Shown here: positions 43,176-55,800 of the stretch, piece after piece
How the letters are laid out: the number at the start of each line of letters is the position of its first letter
Numbering within the stretch: the stretch's first letter is position 1
Position numbers and translations under genes: made by a program
Notes under the pieces: model-generated
The model's database searches: none
Told to the model about the DNA's origin: nothing
The model's input: the letters and a program-made list of their open reading frames with translations, nothing else
NCBI GenBank assembly: GCA_021527695.1
Contig: JAKFAO010000007.1
Span: 1,364,001 to 1,428,000 of the forward strand
DNA: 64,000 nucleotides
From: Naematelia aurantialba
Taxonomy: Eukaryota > Basidiomycota > Tremellomycetes > Tremellales > Naemateliaceae
Direction of reading: 5' to 3'

Positions 43176-44760
43176 ATGCAAAATAAGCCAGAGCAGGACA
43201 GAAACCAGGAGGCGACGGTGTACTTGGTGAGTACCGTAATATCTTCTATCAGCCTCTCCTGTGGCCCGACTTTGCTGATGGTATGCAAGGGGAATCTGGA
43301 CGAGAGATGTAGCGACGCATTAATATGGGAGCTCATGCTGTGAGTTCATCAATCCTGGAGACGTATTGTCACCTCAGCTGACCAAGTGCAGCCAAGCTGG
43401 CCCAGTCTGTAAGTCGTTGTCCTACCCGGCCCTTTCTTCTCAACCCCATTCTCTCCGCTCCTAGCATTTCTGCGCCGGTCAACACAGTTTTAAACACCGT
43501 ACATGAGGTGTGGGAATGGACTTGTGGGCTAAGACTAGCATAGCAAACGTATTCCTCCCTAAAGACCGCATATCGATGTCACATCAAGGCTTTGGGTTCT
43601 GCGAGTTTCTCTCGGAGGATGACGCTGACTATGCCGTCAAGATCATGAACCAGATCAAGTTGTACGGGAAGCCGATCCGCGTCAACAAGGCAAGCTACGA
43701 TAAGAAGCAGGTGGACGTCGGCGCGAATCTGTTTATTGGCAATCTGGAGGAAGGAGTCGACGAGAATGCGCTGTTTGATACCTTTTCGACGTTTGGATCT
43801 ATTGCCGAGCACCCGAAGGTGAGTCACTAGCCTTGACACCGATCTCCATCTCTACAATACAAGCAACTTGCTCCCTACCATGTCAATACTCAGCCCTGGC
43901 ACTCTTCCGCTTCGGATGCCAGCCGTATGCGCTTGCAGGATACTAGATGATGCAAGGAGTATAGAGGGTCGGATGACGCCGGAGGATGGGAGGATACCTG
44001 CGGACTGTGATATATCAGGCGCTGACGACGTGCTAGATCTCGCGAGATCCTACCACTGGGACATCAAAAGGTTACGGATTCGTGTCATACCACGACTTTG
44101 ACGCGGCGGACATGGCCATCGAGAACATGAACGGGCAGTTCTTTGGCGGCAAGCAGATTTCCGTGCAGTATGCATTCAAGAAGGATGGAAAGGGCGAGAG
44201 GCACGGTTCAGCGGCCGAAAGATTGCTTGCGAACCAGGCAAAGAAGCACGCCCTCGTGGCGGGCGGAGGATCAGGTGCGACCTACCAAGGTAAGTGTTTG
44301 GGCATTTTCTGCCTTCTCTTTCCCCTGAGCGTCATCGTCTTTTCCCCCCTCAAGTGCCATCCCCTTCCTCCTGCAGCGACTGTGATGAGTGACGCACTGG
44401 GACTGACGATGCGCAGGTCAATTCGCTGGCGTTCTTGCGGCACAAGCAGCAGCCCAGGCGCAACCTTCTTATGCACCTCAAGCTGCCATCCCACCACCAC
44501 CACCAGGAGTGCCCGTCTACCAACCCCCCACAGGCGTCCCTGCGTACCAAGCTCCAACAGGCTATCCCGTCCCCGGTCCTCCCCAGGGGTACCCACAGGC
44601 AAATGGATATGCAGCGCCCGGGTATCCTGCTCCTCCAGCCGGATTCCCCGTCGCCAATGGGTACGCTGGGTATCAGGGACAGCCGGCGCAAACTGGTGCT
44701 CCTCCTCCGCCACCACCGCCGATTCGAATGGGCTTTGATGGACCGCCTCGGCCTGCATGA
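43176..44760 (+). CDS. HSH49: Splicing factor 3B subunit 4 (SF3B4 / Hsh49)
   Basis: U2 snRNP SF3b component that contacts pre-mRNA near the branch site. The N-terminus [20 protein letters not shown] with [13 protein letters not shown] begins RRM1. RRM1 continues [43 protein letters not shown]2 has [20 protein letters not shown], then [20 protein letters not shown] and [20 protein letters not shown]. The C-terminal half is Pro/Gly/Tyr-rich ([20 protein letters not shown]), typical of SF3B4, and ends [12 protein letters not shown]. Both RRMs keep their RNP-1 and RNP-2 aromatic residues. There are several short introns, including two within the first 60 codons. Confidence 0.94.
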
Positions 44761-44878
44761 GTGGGTGGGGTCGGTCTGCGCGCGGACTTTCAGTCCCAGG
44801 CGGGTAGGCGTCAAGGCAAGTTCAAGCAGGATGGTGTGGCTGAGCCCCGTTTCACCACCTGGTCGGTCAGTCGGTATT

Positions 44879-44918
44879 GGATGGTGGATGTGGATGGTGG
44901 ATGGTGGATGGTGGATGG
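44879..44918 (+). repeat. GGATGGT repeat 3' of SF3B4
   Basis: Five to six imperfect GGATGGT/GGATGT heptamers on the SF3B4 sense strand, about 120 nt past the stop codon. The rest of the 276-bp convergent gap has no feature. Confidence 0.88.
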
Positions 44919-45036
44919 AAGGTGGGCATTTGATATGCATAATGCTTTGCAGTATTATGAGATATTGTGTCCGAGTGGTACGGAAGCCATGTCGAGACGA
45001 TCAAAGCAGAGTAGTGGGGAGTGCAGATCGACGTCA

Positions 45037-48000
45037 CTATGTAACAAGTATACAAGAGAGGACAGGGTTCGGGTGCACCGAACCTTCGGAAACAATGACG
45101 CTGACGACGTCTCCGATATTCCAGCCCTGGTACTCTCCGGCAAGATCGACTGCGAACCCGAGACTCGGGACCCAGAGAGTCGTCTTGGCGTGTTGCCCAC
45201 TAGTGTGGAACGATGGGTGAGCGGCGACGTGTGCGGTCAGGGGCAGTCTGAGGTCGACGGTCTCGCCCTGGATCGCTTGGTAGCCCGGGACGTCGGGCCC
45301 ATTCAGGCGCGACAGCGCGAGTTTGGCCCTCCACATTGCGGCGGCCGTGCGGCTGAGGTTTCCTACCCGCCTCTCGGCGGCTGCCGACCGCTTGGAGAGC
45401 GTCTCGACCTCGCTCGCCGACAACTGCGGCGCGAGCGACGACGCCGACGGCAAGCCCTTTGCGCGAGCGAGGAACGACTTGATCTGCCAGTGGACGAGCA
45501 TGTCCTCGAATCGGCGCAGAGGCGACGTCGCGCGCAGGTAGCCCGGGCCGGATGCTTCGAACCCCAGCGCCCAGTGCTCGATGGGCGTAGGCGACAGCTG
45601 CACGGGGCCCCACCCAAACGGGTGGCGTGCGAGCTCGAGCGGGTCAATCTGCCCAAACGCATTCCGCTTGGCCAGGACGCTCTCGAGCGAACTGGACGCT
45701 GAACCGGCCATTCGGACCTCTTTCGGCGCCGCCTGGCCACGGTACATGACGGGGATATCGTTGGTATGGCAGAACTGCGCCGCCACGCGATTGGCGACCA
45801 CAGCGCACTCGGAAATGACAGCGCGGGAATCGAGGGCAGCCACGCTGGTGCCTGGAACGTAGACGCTCGACGTAAAGTCCACCAGAGGGAAGCCGTTGAA
45901 GAGTTGGGGCGAGGAAGGGATGTTTTTCGAGTCGTATAGGTTCTTCCCGGTCTCTGGCAGCTGGGAGACGATCCTGATAGACGGCTCATGGATACACCAG
46001 TCGAGCCCTGCCGTCTTCATTCGATTCAGACGGAACCGCATTGCAACTTGCTGAAGGAGTTGTAAATCCTTTTCGTCCTCGGGAGACACCGCACTCGACT
46101 TTTGTCCGTCGTGTTCGACTTCGACAGGCTTGCCGAATGGGCGTAATCGCTCGACTTTGGCACCAAGAACACCGTCCACTATATCGTACGTGATGACCCT
46201 AGGCTGGGTAGCCCATCCCAACCTTACGTCCGAGTCCTTTATCTCTCCGTTCTCGCCGATCCGCGCTGAAAATACCACGGTCGAGTGTTTCTCACGTTTC
46301 GCGCCGAGACTCATCTCGCTCATGATCATGTCCAGAGGTAGGAGCGGTAAGCGGCCTTCGGGGAGATAGACTGTACTCCCTTGGAACGAGGCTCGGAATG
46401 CCAGCGGGTGATCACGCGGGATTAAGCGAGTCGGATCGGCAATGTGCACGTGTATCCAGCAGTCGGTCGAGTTTGCGACGCGCTCGACTGCCAAACCGTC
46501 GTCGAGTTCCCCTGCGCTTCCCTCATCGATCACGTAGACTCTGTGACTCGAAAAGTCGTGTCGCAGATCGTCGAGCTCGTTGCCCTTGAACAGCTCGCCT
46601 TGCGCTGGCGGAGTCTGCCCCGACAAGGCCAACGATCGAATAACGTCCTCCTGGGCTTCAGAGCCCTTCAAGGTATCCCAAGGTGCCCGTACGCCAATCT
46701 CCTCCAGGACCTTGGCGAACGTACCTCGTTCGATATCTTCCTCTGGATACGCCTCGAGTGCCTTGACGATGTTCGTGGCCAGAGGCATCCATACGGACGG
46801 CTGTGTCGATCGAGTCTCGTACAATGACAAGAGGAGGACCGAAATGATGTTGCGATCCGTCTCTGTCCATGCGGGAAGGTCCTGTTTGACCTCTTCCAAT
46901 TTGCCACTCGGAGAAGCCTTGATATTTCGAGAGAATTGGATAGCTTTGCGAGCCCTGTCGACAAACTCGGCCACTTCCGGCGCAAACTGGCCGACCAGCT
47001 TGGTCATATCTGCGACACATTGGCGCTCCGCTCTACTTCGCACCATAAAGGCTCCTGTGTTCCACATATCTGCCTCGTCTGCCAAAAACAAGTCGGGCCG
47101 TCTCATCATCAACTGATGGGCGGCGAACGCAGGCAATGTACTGGGCTGGACCTCGACTGGCGTCTCGGGTTTGTCGACATTCAGCATGTACTCTGCGACT
47201 TGCAGCGCAGTGGTGACGCCCCGAGTCTCCTCGTCGGCGGGCGCGAACTGTTCCCAAGCCGCCTCCATGCCCGCGCGCTGTCCCTTACCAGGCGTAGCAG
47301 CAAGCATCCGCTGGTGCATCTTCTCAGTCTCCCGCACGACTTTCCTCAGCATGGCCACCGCCTTTCTCCGCGCAGCCAGCATGCCTGCAAACTCGCCCGC
47401 GGATTCTTCGTTTCCTGATGGTATCTCTATCCCGTTCGCCCAGTATTCCAAGAGCGAGGGTGACCAGCATTGTTCGGCGAGTTCTGCGGGGACAAGGGAT
47501 TTGGGCATGACGAATTGGACGTCGTGGGTTGATATTGGCCATATTTCACCGCTTGTTTGAAGGAGAAGCATACGGTTCCTCCCGCCAACAACGACGTGTG
47601 CGAGGATCATCCCCAGGGACAGCGAATTGGAACTTGTGGTGGGTCAGCACATTCACATGTGCTCGCGAAGCGTGGAATGGGAAAAAGTGGGGGGGGACGA
47701 TGGGCTTACCGTCTTGTCTCTACGATCCTTCCAATCTCGAGATCAGGGATCGGTTCGCCCAACTGAGTCTCCCGCCAATCCAGCATCATACCCGTATTGA
47801 GACTGCCTCTCTCTGCCTCGGGGTCTCTATCCAAAAATTCCATGCCTTCATTCGAAAGGGCTCCTGAGCCAGATTCGAACGGGATCTTGACTCGCTCTCT
47901 GTCCTTGATCTCGATGCTGACGGGCACCATTTCATCTGGGATCCATTTTTTTTCGCGAGGCCTCGTAACGAGCAGACCCGCCTTGCGGAGCTTCGAAAGT

Positions 48001-48530
48001 TCCTTGAGCTTCTGCTTCTCTGCAGGCGGAAAACGCCAGTCTTTCCGCTCCGACCACCCTGGTGTCTGAATACGCTCGCCATGGCTCAGCTGCCCAAACA
48101 CCTCGGAAGTCCGAAGTGGCCGCTCGAGACCAAATGCGAGGTCGCCGGCGCCGACTTGCGAGCTACGCTCGGGAGCTCTCCTGCGGAATTCGGAGGAGGA
48201 CGAGTTCCGGCCGTTGAAGCTGCGTCCTCCGGAGCCCTGTCTTGGTTCATCCCGATCAGGGAGACCAACATGAGGTGGGCGCTCGCGATCACCGGAGGGA
48301 AGCCTCTCCTGTCTCGGCTGAGGCTTGGGAGGCTCATTTCGCAGCTGAGGCTTGGGAGGCTCATTTCGCAGCTGAGGATTGGGAGGCTCATTTCGCAGCT
48401 GAGGCTTGGGAGTTTCCTTCTGCGGCTGAGGCTTGGAAGGTTCACTCCGCAGCCCGAACCCGATAGGGCACCTCGATGTCGTTGCAAAGGCTCTCGAAGC
48501 TACTCGAGCAGTATGCGAAGAGGTGGACAT
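45037..48530 (-). CDS. DSS1: Mitochondrial RNase II-family exoribonuclease (Dss1)
   Basis: 3'-5' exoribonuclease of the mitochondrial degradosome, partner of the helicase Suv3. The start MSTSSHTARVASRAFATTSR (ATG at 48528-48530) is a good matrix presequence; a frame extension to 48611 is less likely. A Pro-rich segment of five 9-residue repeats follows. Exon 1 ends GEPIPDLEIGRIVETRR, and a GTAAGC intron joins to SNSLSLGMILAHVVVGG. The RNB domain has VYVIDEGSAGELDDGLAVER; three of the four metal-binding acids are Asp and one is Glu, as in other organellar members. IHVHIADPTRLIPRDHPLAF, TVYLPEGRLPLLPLDMIMSE and YLRATSPLRRFEDMLVHWQI follow. It ends PNPVLSCILVT-stop after an OB/S1-like tail. The length is about 1,130 residues. 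Confidence 0.92.
48318..48452 (-). repeat. 27-bp coding repeat in DSS1 (PQLRNEPPK)
   Basis: Five in-frame 27-bp units, three nearly identical, encoding a PKPQLRNEP-type nonapeptide just after the presequence. The repeat is polar, proline-rich and probably unstructured. Confidence 0.92.
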
Positions 48531-48692
48531 GGCGCAGAGTCGAGTACAAGTACAGCACCGAAAAAAGTTCCAACAGGCTCGATGCACTGAAATCTTCTTC
48601 CGTTCAATCATTACGTAAACTTAAGAGGGGCGGCCTTTGATTCCCCCGCCTACAACGATTCCAAGTTGTTACTACAAAGCAACACCGCCGCC
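48531..48692. promoter_or_regulatory. Short divergent promoter DSS1 / VMA9
   Basis: Only 162 bp lie between the outward start codons, so the two genes must share control sequence. No TATA box stands out. Confidence 0.45.
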
Positions 48693-49021
48693 ATGGGTTT
48701 CTCACATGTCGTCTGGGTCGCAATCGTCATCATAGCGCTCGCGACTGCTGGATGGTACCTTACTCCGCGCGGAAAAAACCAGACGTGCGCCATCAATCCA
48801 CACCTATCGCTACCCAAGGTGGATTTGTGAGCTGACATCTTCGCAGCCTCATCCGCACTAGCATTGCGCTGGCATTGACATGCTGCTACCTCATGTGGGC
48901 GATCACGTACCTCGCGCAGCTTCATCCTCTTGTCCGTGCGTTGCCTGCGCTGCTACTTTCAGGAAAACCGCTGACGGCGACAGGACCACGGCGCAGTAAT
49001 TTCAGAGTCGAGGCTGACTAG
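48693..49021 (+). CDS. VMA9: V-type H+-ATPase subunit e (Vma9)
   Basis: Small two-helix subunit of the V-ATPase Vo sector, needed for vacuolar acidification. Exon 1 gives MGFSHVVWVAIVIIALATAG and WYLTPRGKNQ. A GTGCGC-donor intron joins to TLIRTSIALALTCCYLMWAI and TYLAQLHPLV. A 48-nt intron (GTGCGT...GACAG) joins to RPRRSNFRVEAD-stop. The LMWAIxxLxQLHPLVxPRRS string is diagnostic for subunit e. The protein is about 71-72 residues, like yeast Vma9. Reading through the 48-nt intron would also stay open, adding 16 residues, but the spliced form matches the family exactly. Confidence 0.92.
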
Positions 49022-49589
49022 GTTTGACGCTGGACAGACTCGAGGAGATCCGAGAGGAAGACATATGTATCATTCGTTGCTGCTTCCAGCACTTGCGTCA
49101 CTTTACTGTGATGCGGGACTAGCAGCCCTCCATATTAACCATCAAAACACCTGCAGGTCAAGGCATGTTGGACATTTTCCCGTTCCGAGACTCTCCTCCA
49201 CAGGCAGCAATCGCACGACCAGAAACGAGACAAGAGCGCTTGGCGTCCAACAGCGAACCCTGTAGTTGCAATTGCCCTCATCATGATGTGCAGTTCGGCC
49301 GGGACAAGCAGGCGATCTCTGCTCTTGACGACAGCTTGCAAGGCAATCTCCTCTTCTGAGTTCGCTCACTACTGTGCACACAGTCATGTCTTGCGCAATA
49401 TACGCCAGCAGTCCTTGCATATCATCATACTCTATCCAGCGCAATTAAAGGTTCATCCGGCGCCCAATCTGACCTTGCTCCAAAATGACGGATACCGGCA
49501 CAGCACAACCACCTTTATATCACAGCTTCGCCTTGACCCCGACCGGCAACATCCGCTCATCTGCCTTTGTCAGCCACCGCCCCTGTCGC
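49022..49589. other. Intergenic region between convergent VMA9 and CYB2-like genes
   Basis: 568 bp with only short biased ORFs. No repeat array or RNA gene was recognised. Confidence 0.5.
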
Positions 49590-51740
49590 CTAATGCTGCC
49601 GCAGATTAGACTCACAGTTCTCGTCATACATGGTCAGATCACCGGAAGGTGCATGGAGAGCAGAAACATCCACCATACTGGGCACCACGTCCGTCATGGT
49701 CGGCGCCCCCAAGAGGCGCATGTTCATCTCAAACTCGTCTTTCAGTATTTGCAGGGCCTTGGAGACTCCTTCCTGTCCATATGTCGACATGGCGTATATC
49801 ATAGGCCGCCCGATCCCGACTGCGGTAGCACCCAGAGCGACCGCCTTGAGAACGTCCGTCGCTCGTCGCACACCGCCGTCGACAAAGATTTCAAACTTGG
49901 GCCGGGAAGGATGTGGAGCCATAAAGCCGCGAGACTGGAGAGCTGACACGACAGATGGGAGGATCGCGAGTGGAGAAGGAGCAAAGTCGAGCTGACGTCC
50001 GCCGTGATTACTGTCATTAGCTTACTTCGTCACCTGGCATCGTACCTCAGGACGACACCATCGCAGCCCGCCTCAGCAGCCTTCACGGCATCCTAAGACC
50101 TTTCAGCCAGAGCTCGTCGGCAGCTGAGTCGTCTCACCTCCCAGCATTGAACGCCTTTCAAGATGATCTTCATGCCCTTGCCCGCTTCCTTCAACTCATC
50201 GAGATCCGCCCAATTCAAGCTCGGGTCAATGAAGGACGAAATTGCACGTGCAGCACCCTGATCACGTCGGAAGTTGTCCTTGCCGGCTGCCTGCTGTGCG
50301 GACGCAGTGCCCTCAAATTTGGTTCGCATATCCTGTGGTGAATTAGCAGGCCAAAAGGGTAAGGGTCTTTGGTGTCTCACCTTTTCGCGACGACCAAGTT
50401 GAGGTGCATCGACCGTGATGAACAGAGCTTTTACTCCACGTTCCTTGGCATGTAGAATGATCTTCTTCGTCCGTGAGCGGTCCGAGTTCACGTATCTATC
50501 CGTGTGCATCAGCTCATTCGTCAATTGTAGGGAGATAGACTACGTACAGCTGCATGAACTGGATTTGGCCCGGTGCGGCTGCATCCACCATCTCGTCGAA
50601 TGAGCAGGAAGCGAGAGTGGGGATCATCTGGATGATATTGTGCTCCGCCGCAGCGCGAGTGAGACACACCTCACCCTCGGGGTGGCCGAGCTTACCTAGA
50701 GGACATGAGCTATGCCCGTACCTAGACGGAAGCATCTTCACCCAGAGCTGTTGCGGTGATGTAAACCGGCATGGACGATTTATATCCCAGAATCTCGGTT
50801 GAAAAATCGACAGTGCCTACGTTGCGTAAAATCCGGGGGCGAAACCACAACCTGGTGGGTGAGCATGTTTCGAGATCAGTAAGAAACGATGTACCGATGG
50901 TAGGCGTTGTGATTCTCCCTCTACGGCAACTTCAGTATCAGAACCCATCTGGATAGGTAGCAGGCATTTAGACACACCAGAGTGATCTCATCATCGGCAC
51001 CGGAGCTGTAGTAGTTCCACCCTCTCCTGTTCATAGTCCGCCGTGCCACAGCTTCAAAGTCATGCAAGCTGAGAATCTCTTCCAGAGGCGGTTTGACATA
51101 CTCCTCAGCCGCGGCCTCGCCGGACGCTGACGCAGTCTTTTGAGGCACAGAGATGGCAGTCGGAGGTGGTGCGGGTGAGCTTGCTTGCGGTTTAGGGAGG
51201 GAATTAGGGACAAGTTGTCCGATATGTTTGGATGGATCTGCTCTCGGTCAGATACAAAGAGTTGGAGACTTGGTGTATGATCTCACCAAGGTTATCCTTG
51301 ATGGCATCGGGAGGGTGGATCGGCTGGGGCAGTCAGCCTCGTACAGGGTCGCATGGTTATCCGCTCACCTCGTATTCTTCGGTGGCATCCTTTCCTGCAT
51401 ACCGACTGATACGAGTCAGCTCAGGATCCCCAAAAGCCTGTAAGCGTACAGGATGATCTCGGCGCCGCCTGTTTCCGTCAGCTTCCTACTTGCCCGCGGA
51501 GTGGTGTGGCTCACCTGGGTGCTCGTCCAGGAAATCAGTCACATCGTACACATGACCTGCATCTGTGTCAGCATCGCAACAAATGACCGGCGGACAATCG
51601 AGCTCACCATGGACAACGATCCATACTCCCTAAAACACCCTTCAGTCTCAGTCCCAAGCTTAGTGGTGTCTGGTACGTACCTTATCGCGGCTGTTGTGCT
51701 CGGCCACTTCCTTGCCATCGACCTGCTTCTGCTGCGTCAT
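49590..51740 (-). CDS. Flavocytochrome b2-type L-2-hydroxyacid (lactate) dehydrogenase
   Basis: Cytochrome b5 domain plus FMN-dependent alpha-hydroxyacid dehydrogenase, as in L-lactate:cytochrome c reductase. The b5 part has KEVAEHNSRDK, VYDVTDFLDEHPGGAEIIL (heme His in HPGG) and YAGKDATEEYEPIHPPDAIK. After a Pro/Ala hinge the FMN barrel begins LEEILSLHDFEAVARRTMNR with GWNYYSSGADDEIT. Later blocks include GEVCLTRAAAEHNIIQMIPT, LNWADLDELKEAGKGMKIIL and RPKFEIFVDGGVRRATDVLK with GATAVGIGRPMIYAMSTYG. It ends CESNLRQH-stop. There are about eleven introns and 510-520 residues. The start MTQQKQVDGK falls straight into the b5 domain, so the long presequence of yeast Cyb2 is missing; the location may be cytosolic. 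The substrate could be another 2-hydroxyacid. Confidence 0.9.
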
Positions 51741-52846
51741 GCTGCTCGCTGCTCGTCGAGTATCGAATGGGCTGCTGCCGCTGTCCGAAGTGTAAATGAC
51801 AGAAGTCTACTGGCTGAGCTGCCCGTTCGCCGGTTAAAAGCCGGGCCGAGCTTCGTTTTCAAAGTCTCCGGCAAAATGAACCGTCCGTTGAACGAGAGAC
51901 CTCGTTTCTACAATCCTGATCACCACAAACTCGATAGAAGTCTCGACGGGAAGTCGGTACTGACAGAAGACCAGGCTTAGTCGATGCGCAGACTGTGGAA
52001 AGAACACAAAGGCCCGCGTGCGATAGGACGGCGGTTTATCTCAGCTGAGTCGCCTCGTATAAGGGCCATATGGGTTCCGGAGCTTTGCAGCTCGGACAGT
52101 CACGGAAGGCGTCGTGAGCACCGAGGACACAATCCTATAAGAGGAAGCTTCCTCAAACGTATATCTGTCAGACACTTTTTTTGGTTCCCTTCCTATCACT
52201 TAGCGGTCCTCACTGTCGGTGAAGCACCACAGACATGCTGAGTGAGATCCTTCGCGGACCTGGGGCATGCAGCCATGGGCAACATCTCAAAATTGTATGA
52301 GAGAAACGTATTCGCACATGTCCGCTGGTATGCTGCTTAACTCTACACAAGCAGACACGTCTTCCAACTCCCGTGATAGACCTGCATCGTGTGTTGTGCT
52401 TCCCCATGAGTGGCGAAAGGGTGCAATCTTTTTCCTCCTTATACAGTCCAAACTGCTTACGTGAAGGTTCCTCGACTGCTCGTCTGGCAAGTCAGCGATG
52501 GGGACCATGTAGTCCGTGGCTTCTTCAGACAGATGCGGCCTCATCAGACCCCTCACACCGCTGATAGCCCGCCGGGGGGCGGTGTGACCACCGCCACATT
52601 AAGCTTGCCCGCGGTATTATCGGCCCCTTCCGCGCGTGTTTGTCGCCAGCTCGCGATTTCCTTCAACTCCCTATGATGACTCGTCTGCTTTGTATTCCCA
52701 CTTCTCGACAACCAGCGACTTCTTACCTCTGAGATCTAGCGAAGCTGGCTCAGCTATACACTTCCGACCTTCATCGCGGTAGCTGTCTTTCCTTTACTTC
52801 TCCTCGCTAAACTCATGAGACCGGCATAAAGTGGAGGTGGTCCACC
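51741..52846. promoter_or_regulatory. Divergent intergenic region CYB2-like / SWR1
   Basis: 1.1 kb between outward start codons. An open frame at 51453-51980 mostly overlaps the CYB2-like gene antisense and is not credible. No repeat array or RNA gene was seen. A GCCGG...CCGGC-like imperfect inverted repeat lies near 51829-51848. Confidence 0.4.
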
Positions 52847-55800
52847 ATGGACCCCGAGCCCCTTGCATCGTCTTCGGCAGTCCCGGACTCTGCGAGACAA
52901 GCAGGAGTGGCCGTGCCCGGACATGCAGAAGTGTCAGGGAACAAGGGAATACCTAAAAAGCCTAGTCGGGTTTTGCGTGCACGTCCATCGGACCCTGCAC
53001 CACCCAGTGTGACTGCCGCCAGCTCTGGGCACTCATCCACACCGATACGGCCTGCAACCCGGCATGAGCTCGACAATATCCGGCGTCGCTTGAATCAGGA
53101 AGCGGTGGAGCAGCGGCGTGAGGAGATACTCAAGGAGCGCGAGAGAGAACTCAGGAGAGTGTTGGATGAGCACGATACAGCCGTGCGAGAGAAGTTTCAC
53201 CTCGAGCGGTTCGTGACCATGGTCACTGGATGGGATCCCCAGGTGCGTCTCAGTGACAAGGGCGCCATCAAGACGCATAGATGGTATAGCTGACAATCCT
53301 CTAGGCGGTCAAGCATGATAATTCACCCGTCTTTCTTGAGGTGTGTCTGGTTTCTCTTGTGCCCTCTGTTGGACTAACGCCCGCAGTACAAAAATGCAAA
53401 CCACAACCTTCTCGCCCACGCTCCCGCAATCTCCACGCCGGCTGTCGCCGGTCCATCTAAACCTCGTACTTCCCTGCCATCTCGTACGACTCGGCGTCAA
53501 GCGAGTGAACGTACCGAGATCCTGTCGTTTGCTACGGAGTCTCCTCCGAAACCCCCTGTCGTAAATGGTCACAGTGCCAGCAATGGCCTGGAACAAGACG
53601 GTGGACACACCAAACAAAAGGGCAAGGAACATCGCACCGCAGGAGTTACTACGGAGACAGAGGCTAGCCCTGAGCCAGCGAGGAAGGGCAAGCGACCATC
53701 GGTTCCCAGTGAGATGGCGCCACCTCCGGTACCAAAGGGCCGACGGAAAACCCTCGGCGCCCCGTTACCAGAGCTGGAATCAGAAATCGACATGGTTGAA
53801 GCTGAATATGGTCCTGGTGGAAAAGGCAAGAAGCGAGCTCGTCTCTCCTTGCCGAACCTGCACGTTAAAAAGCTCAAAGAAGCTCAATCCGAAAATGCAA
53901 CTTCCAGTCCGTCTCCCACCGTCGATACGCCTCTAGAACCCGTTGTCGAGCCTCCCGAGCCTTCACCTGCACCTGTGCTCCCCTCACTAGCCCACCTTCC
54001 TTTCCCACCGCCCCCAGCACGTCCGCGAGAGCGATCGAGGGGGACGAGGCGCATATGGTATACGGAACCGAGCCAACTCCCTTCCGCAAACGTCAAATTC
54101 GATGGCGACATCTCCTCCATGCTGTCCTCCTACATTCACATCGAAGACGCAGGTCCGCCCGCCGAGTTGAAGTCTCTCGAGGTTCGCGCACGGAACGAAG
54201 CCTATTACCGAAACAGGGTGAATTACCTTCGAAATCAAGGGCGTCTCACTCGGCTGCTGGATGACGAGGACGAGGTGACTCAGAAATCAAGATCACATCA
54301 AAAGCAAGCTGCACCGCCGCAGCGAACAGCGGACCATCATGATCACCTGTTGTCCCACATGGTCCAAGTCCGTGCAGCGATGTTGAATGTCGCGAAATCC
54401 AAGCCGATCGTGTGCAAAAGAATAGCAAGAATGATCATGGCATATTGGGAACACGAACAGGGCAAGGAAGAGCGAGAGCGACAGGCCGAGGAGCGGGAAC
54501 GTAAACGAAAGGCTCGCGATCTAGTACGCGCAGTGAAGAAGCGGTGGAGCCTTGCTGTGAAAGTACGTCCGGTTCTTCTCATGTCGCATTCAGCTAATTC
54601 GAGCAGATTGTACGAGCGAGGATGCTGGAGGCACAGAAGCTTGAGCAAGACAGATTAGGCAAGGAACATCTACAGAATATGCTGCAGCGCAGCACTGGAC
54701 TCCTTGATGCTCAACGAGAGGAGATAGTGGGGTCTGAAGACGTCGCTTCTGCTTCTGAATCCGATAGGACGGAAGTCGTTTCCGCTGCGGGAGACAGTGA
54801 GGATGCTGGCGACGACAGCGACGAGGATAGTGTAGAGGACGAGCAAGAGGAGCAGAATCAGCGAGCGGAGTCCAAAGGCGTCGATGGATCCAGTAAGAAC
54901 CACGAGACGGAGATTCACGAGGATGATGGTGGCGAAGAGACAGATGATGAGTCCCAAGCTACTTCTGATAGCCAGAGCGGTATAGAAGCCGTCGACCTGC
55001 GCGCGCTACTGGTGGACGAACCAGAAATGTTTGTTGTGCAATCTGCGCCGAAGTCAACAATGGAAGCAATCACGGAAACCGTCGATGAGAAGCTAGAAAG
55101 CTTAGCCACCTCGGGCATCGTTGTCACAAATGGACCAGAAGACATCACGCAGACTCCCAACGGCGTTCACGCGCCATCTGTTACTCCCAGTGGGAGCTCG
55201 ATGTCCTCGCCCGACCCGCTCGCATTACGACCAGACTCGCCCGATCCCATAGGCATCTCAACTGCGTATGGTGAGCTGTCCTCGCGCCCAATATCCTCAG
55301 CGTCAATGTACTCGCCAAGGCCGGTACGAAGTCGACCAGCTCGCAAATCGCGTTCGATTACCATCCTGACACAGGGCGAGGATCCCGACGCGAACGATAC
55401 CGATTTTGACGAAGTTGCCACGAGTGAAGTAGACATCCATGATCAAGAGCTCGATGTTGAAATGGAAGAGGCCGACGAAGAGAGCGCGTCAGATAGCGAG
55501 GACGCCGGTCTTCTGGCCGATGCCGATGTCCCAATCGAGGAACTATTGAAGCGGTACGGTTATTCTTCTCCTGGCGAGCCGAATGGGCTCGGGGATGGGG
55601 AGGAGGGTCAGGATCACGCACTTAAAGGCAACCCCGATGTCGAAACGAGCGATACCAAGCCAGATGGACCGATCGATGTATCGCTCAAGGATGAGAATCT
55701 GCAAGGTCGTTCGGTATCGCCAATGCTCATTGTGGAAGGTAAACGACATCGTCGAGTTCGCTCAGTTTGGACTCCGGAAGATAATCCGCCAGCGAAGAAG

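Noticed and set aside
51453..51980. 175-residue forward ORF
   Set aside because: Mostly antisense to CYB2 exons and introns; the remainder is promoter sequence.
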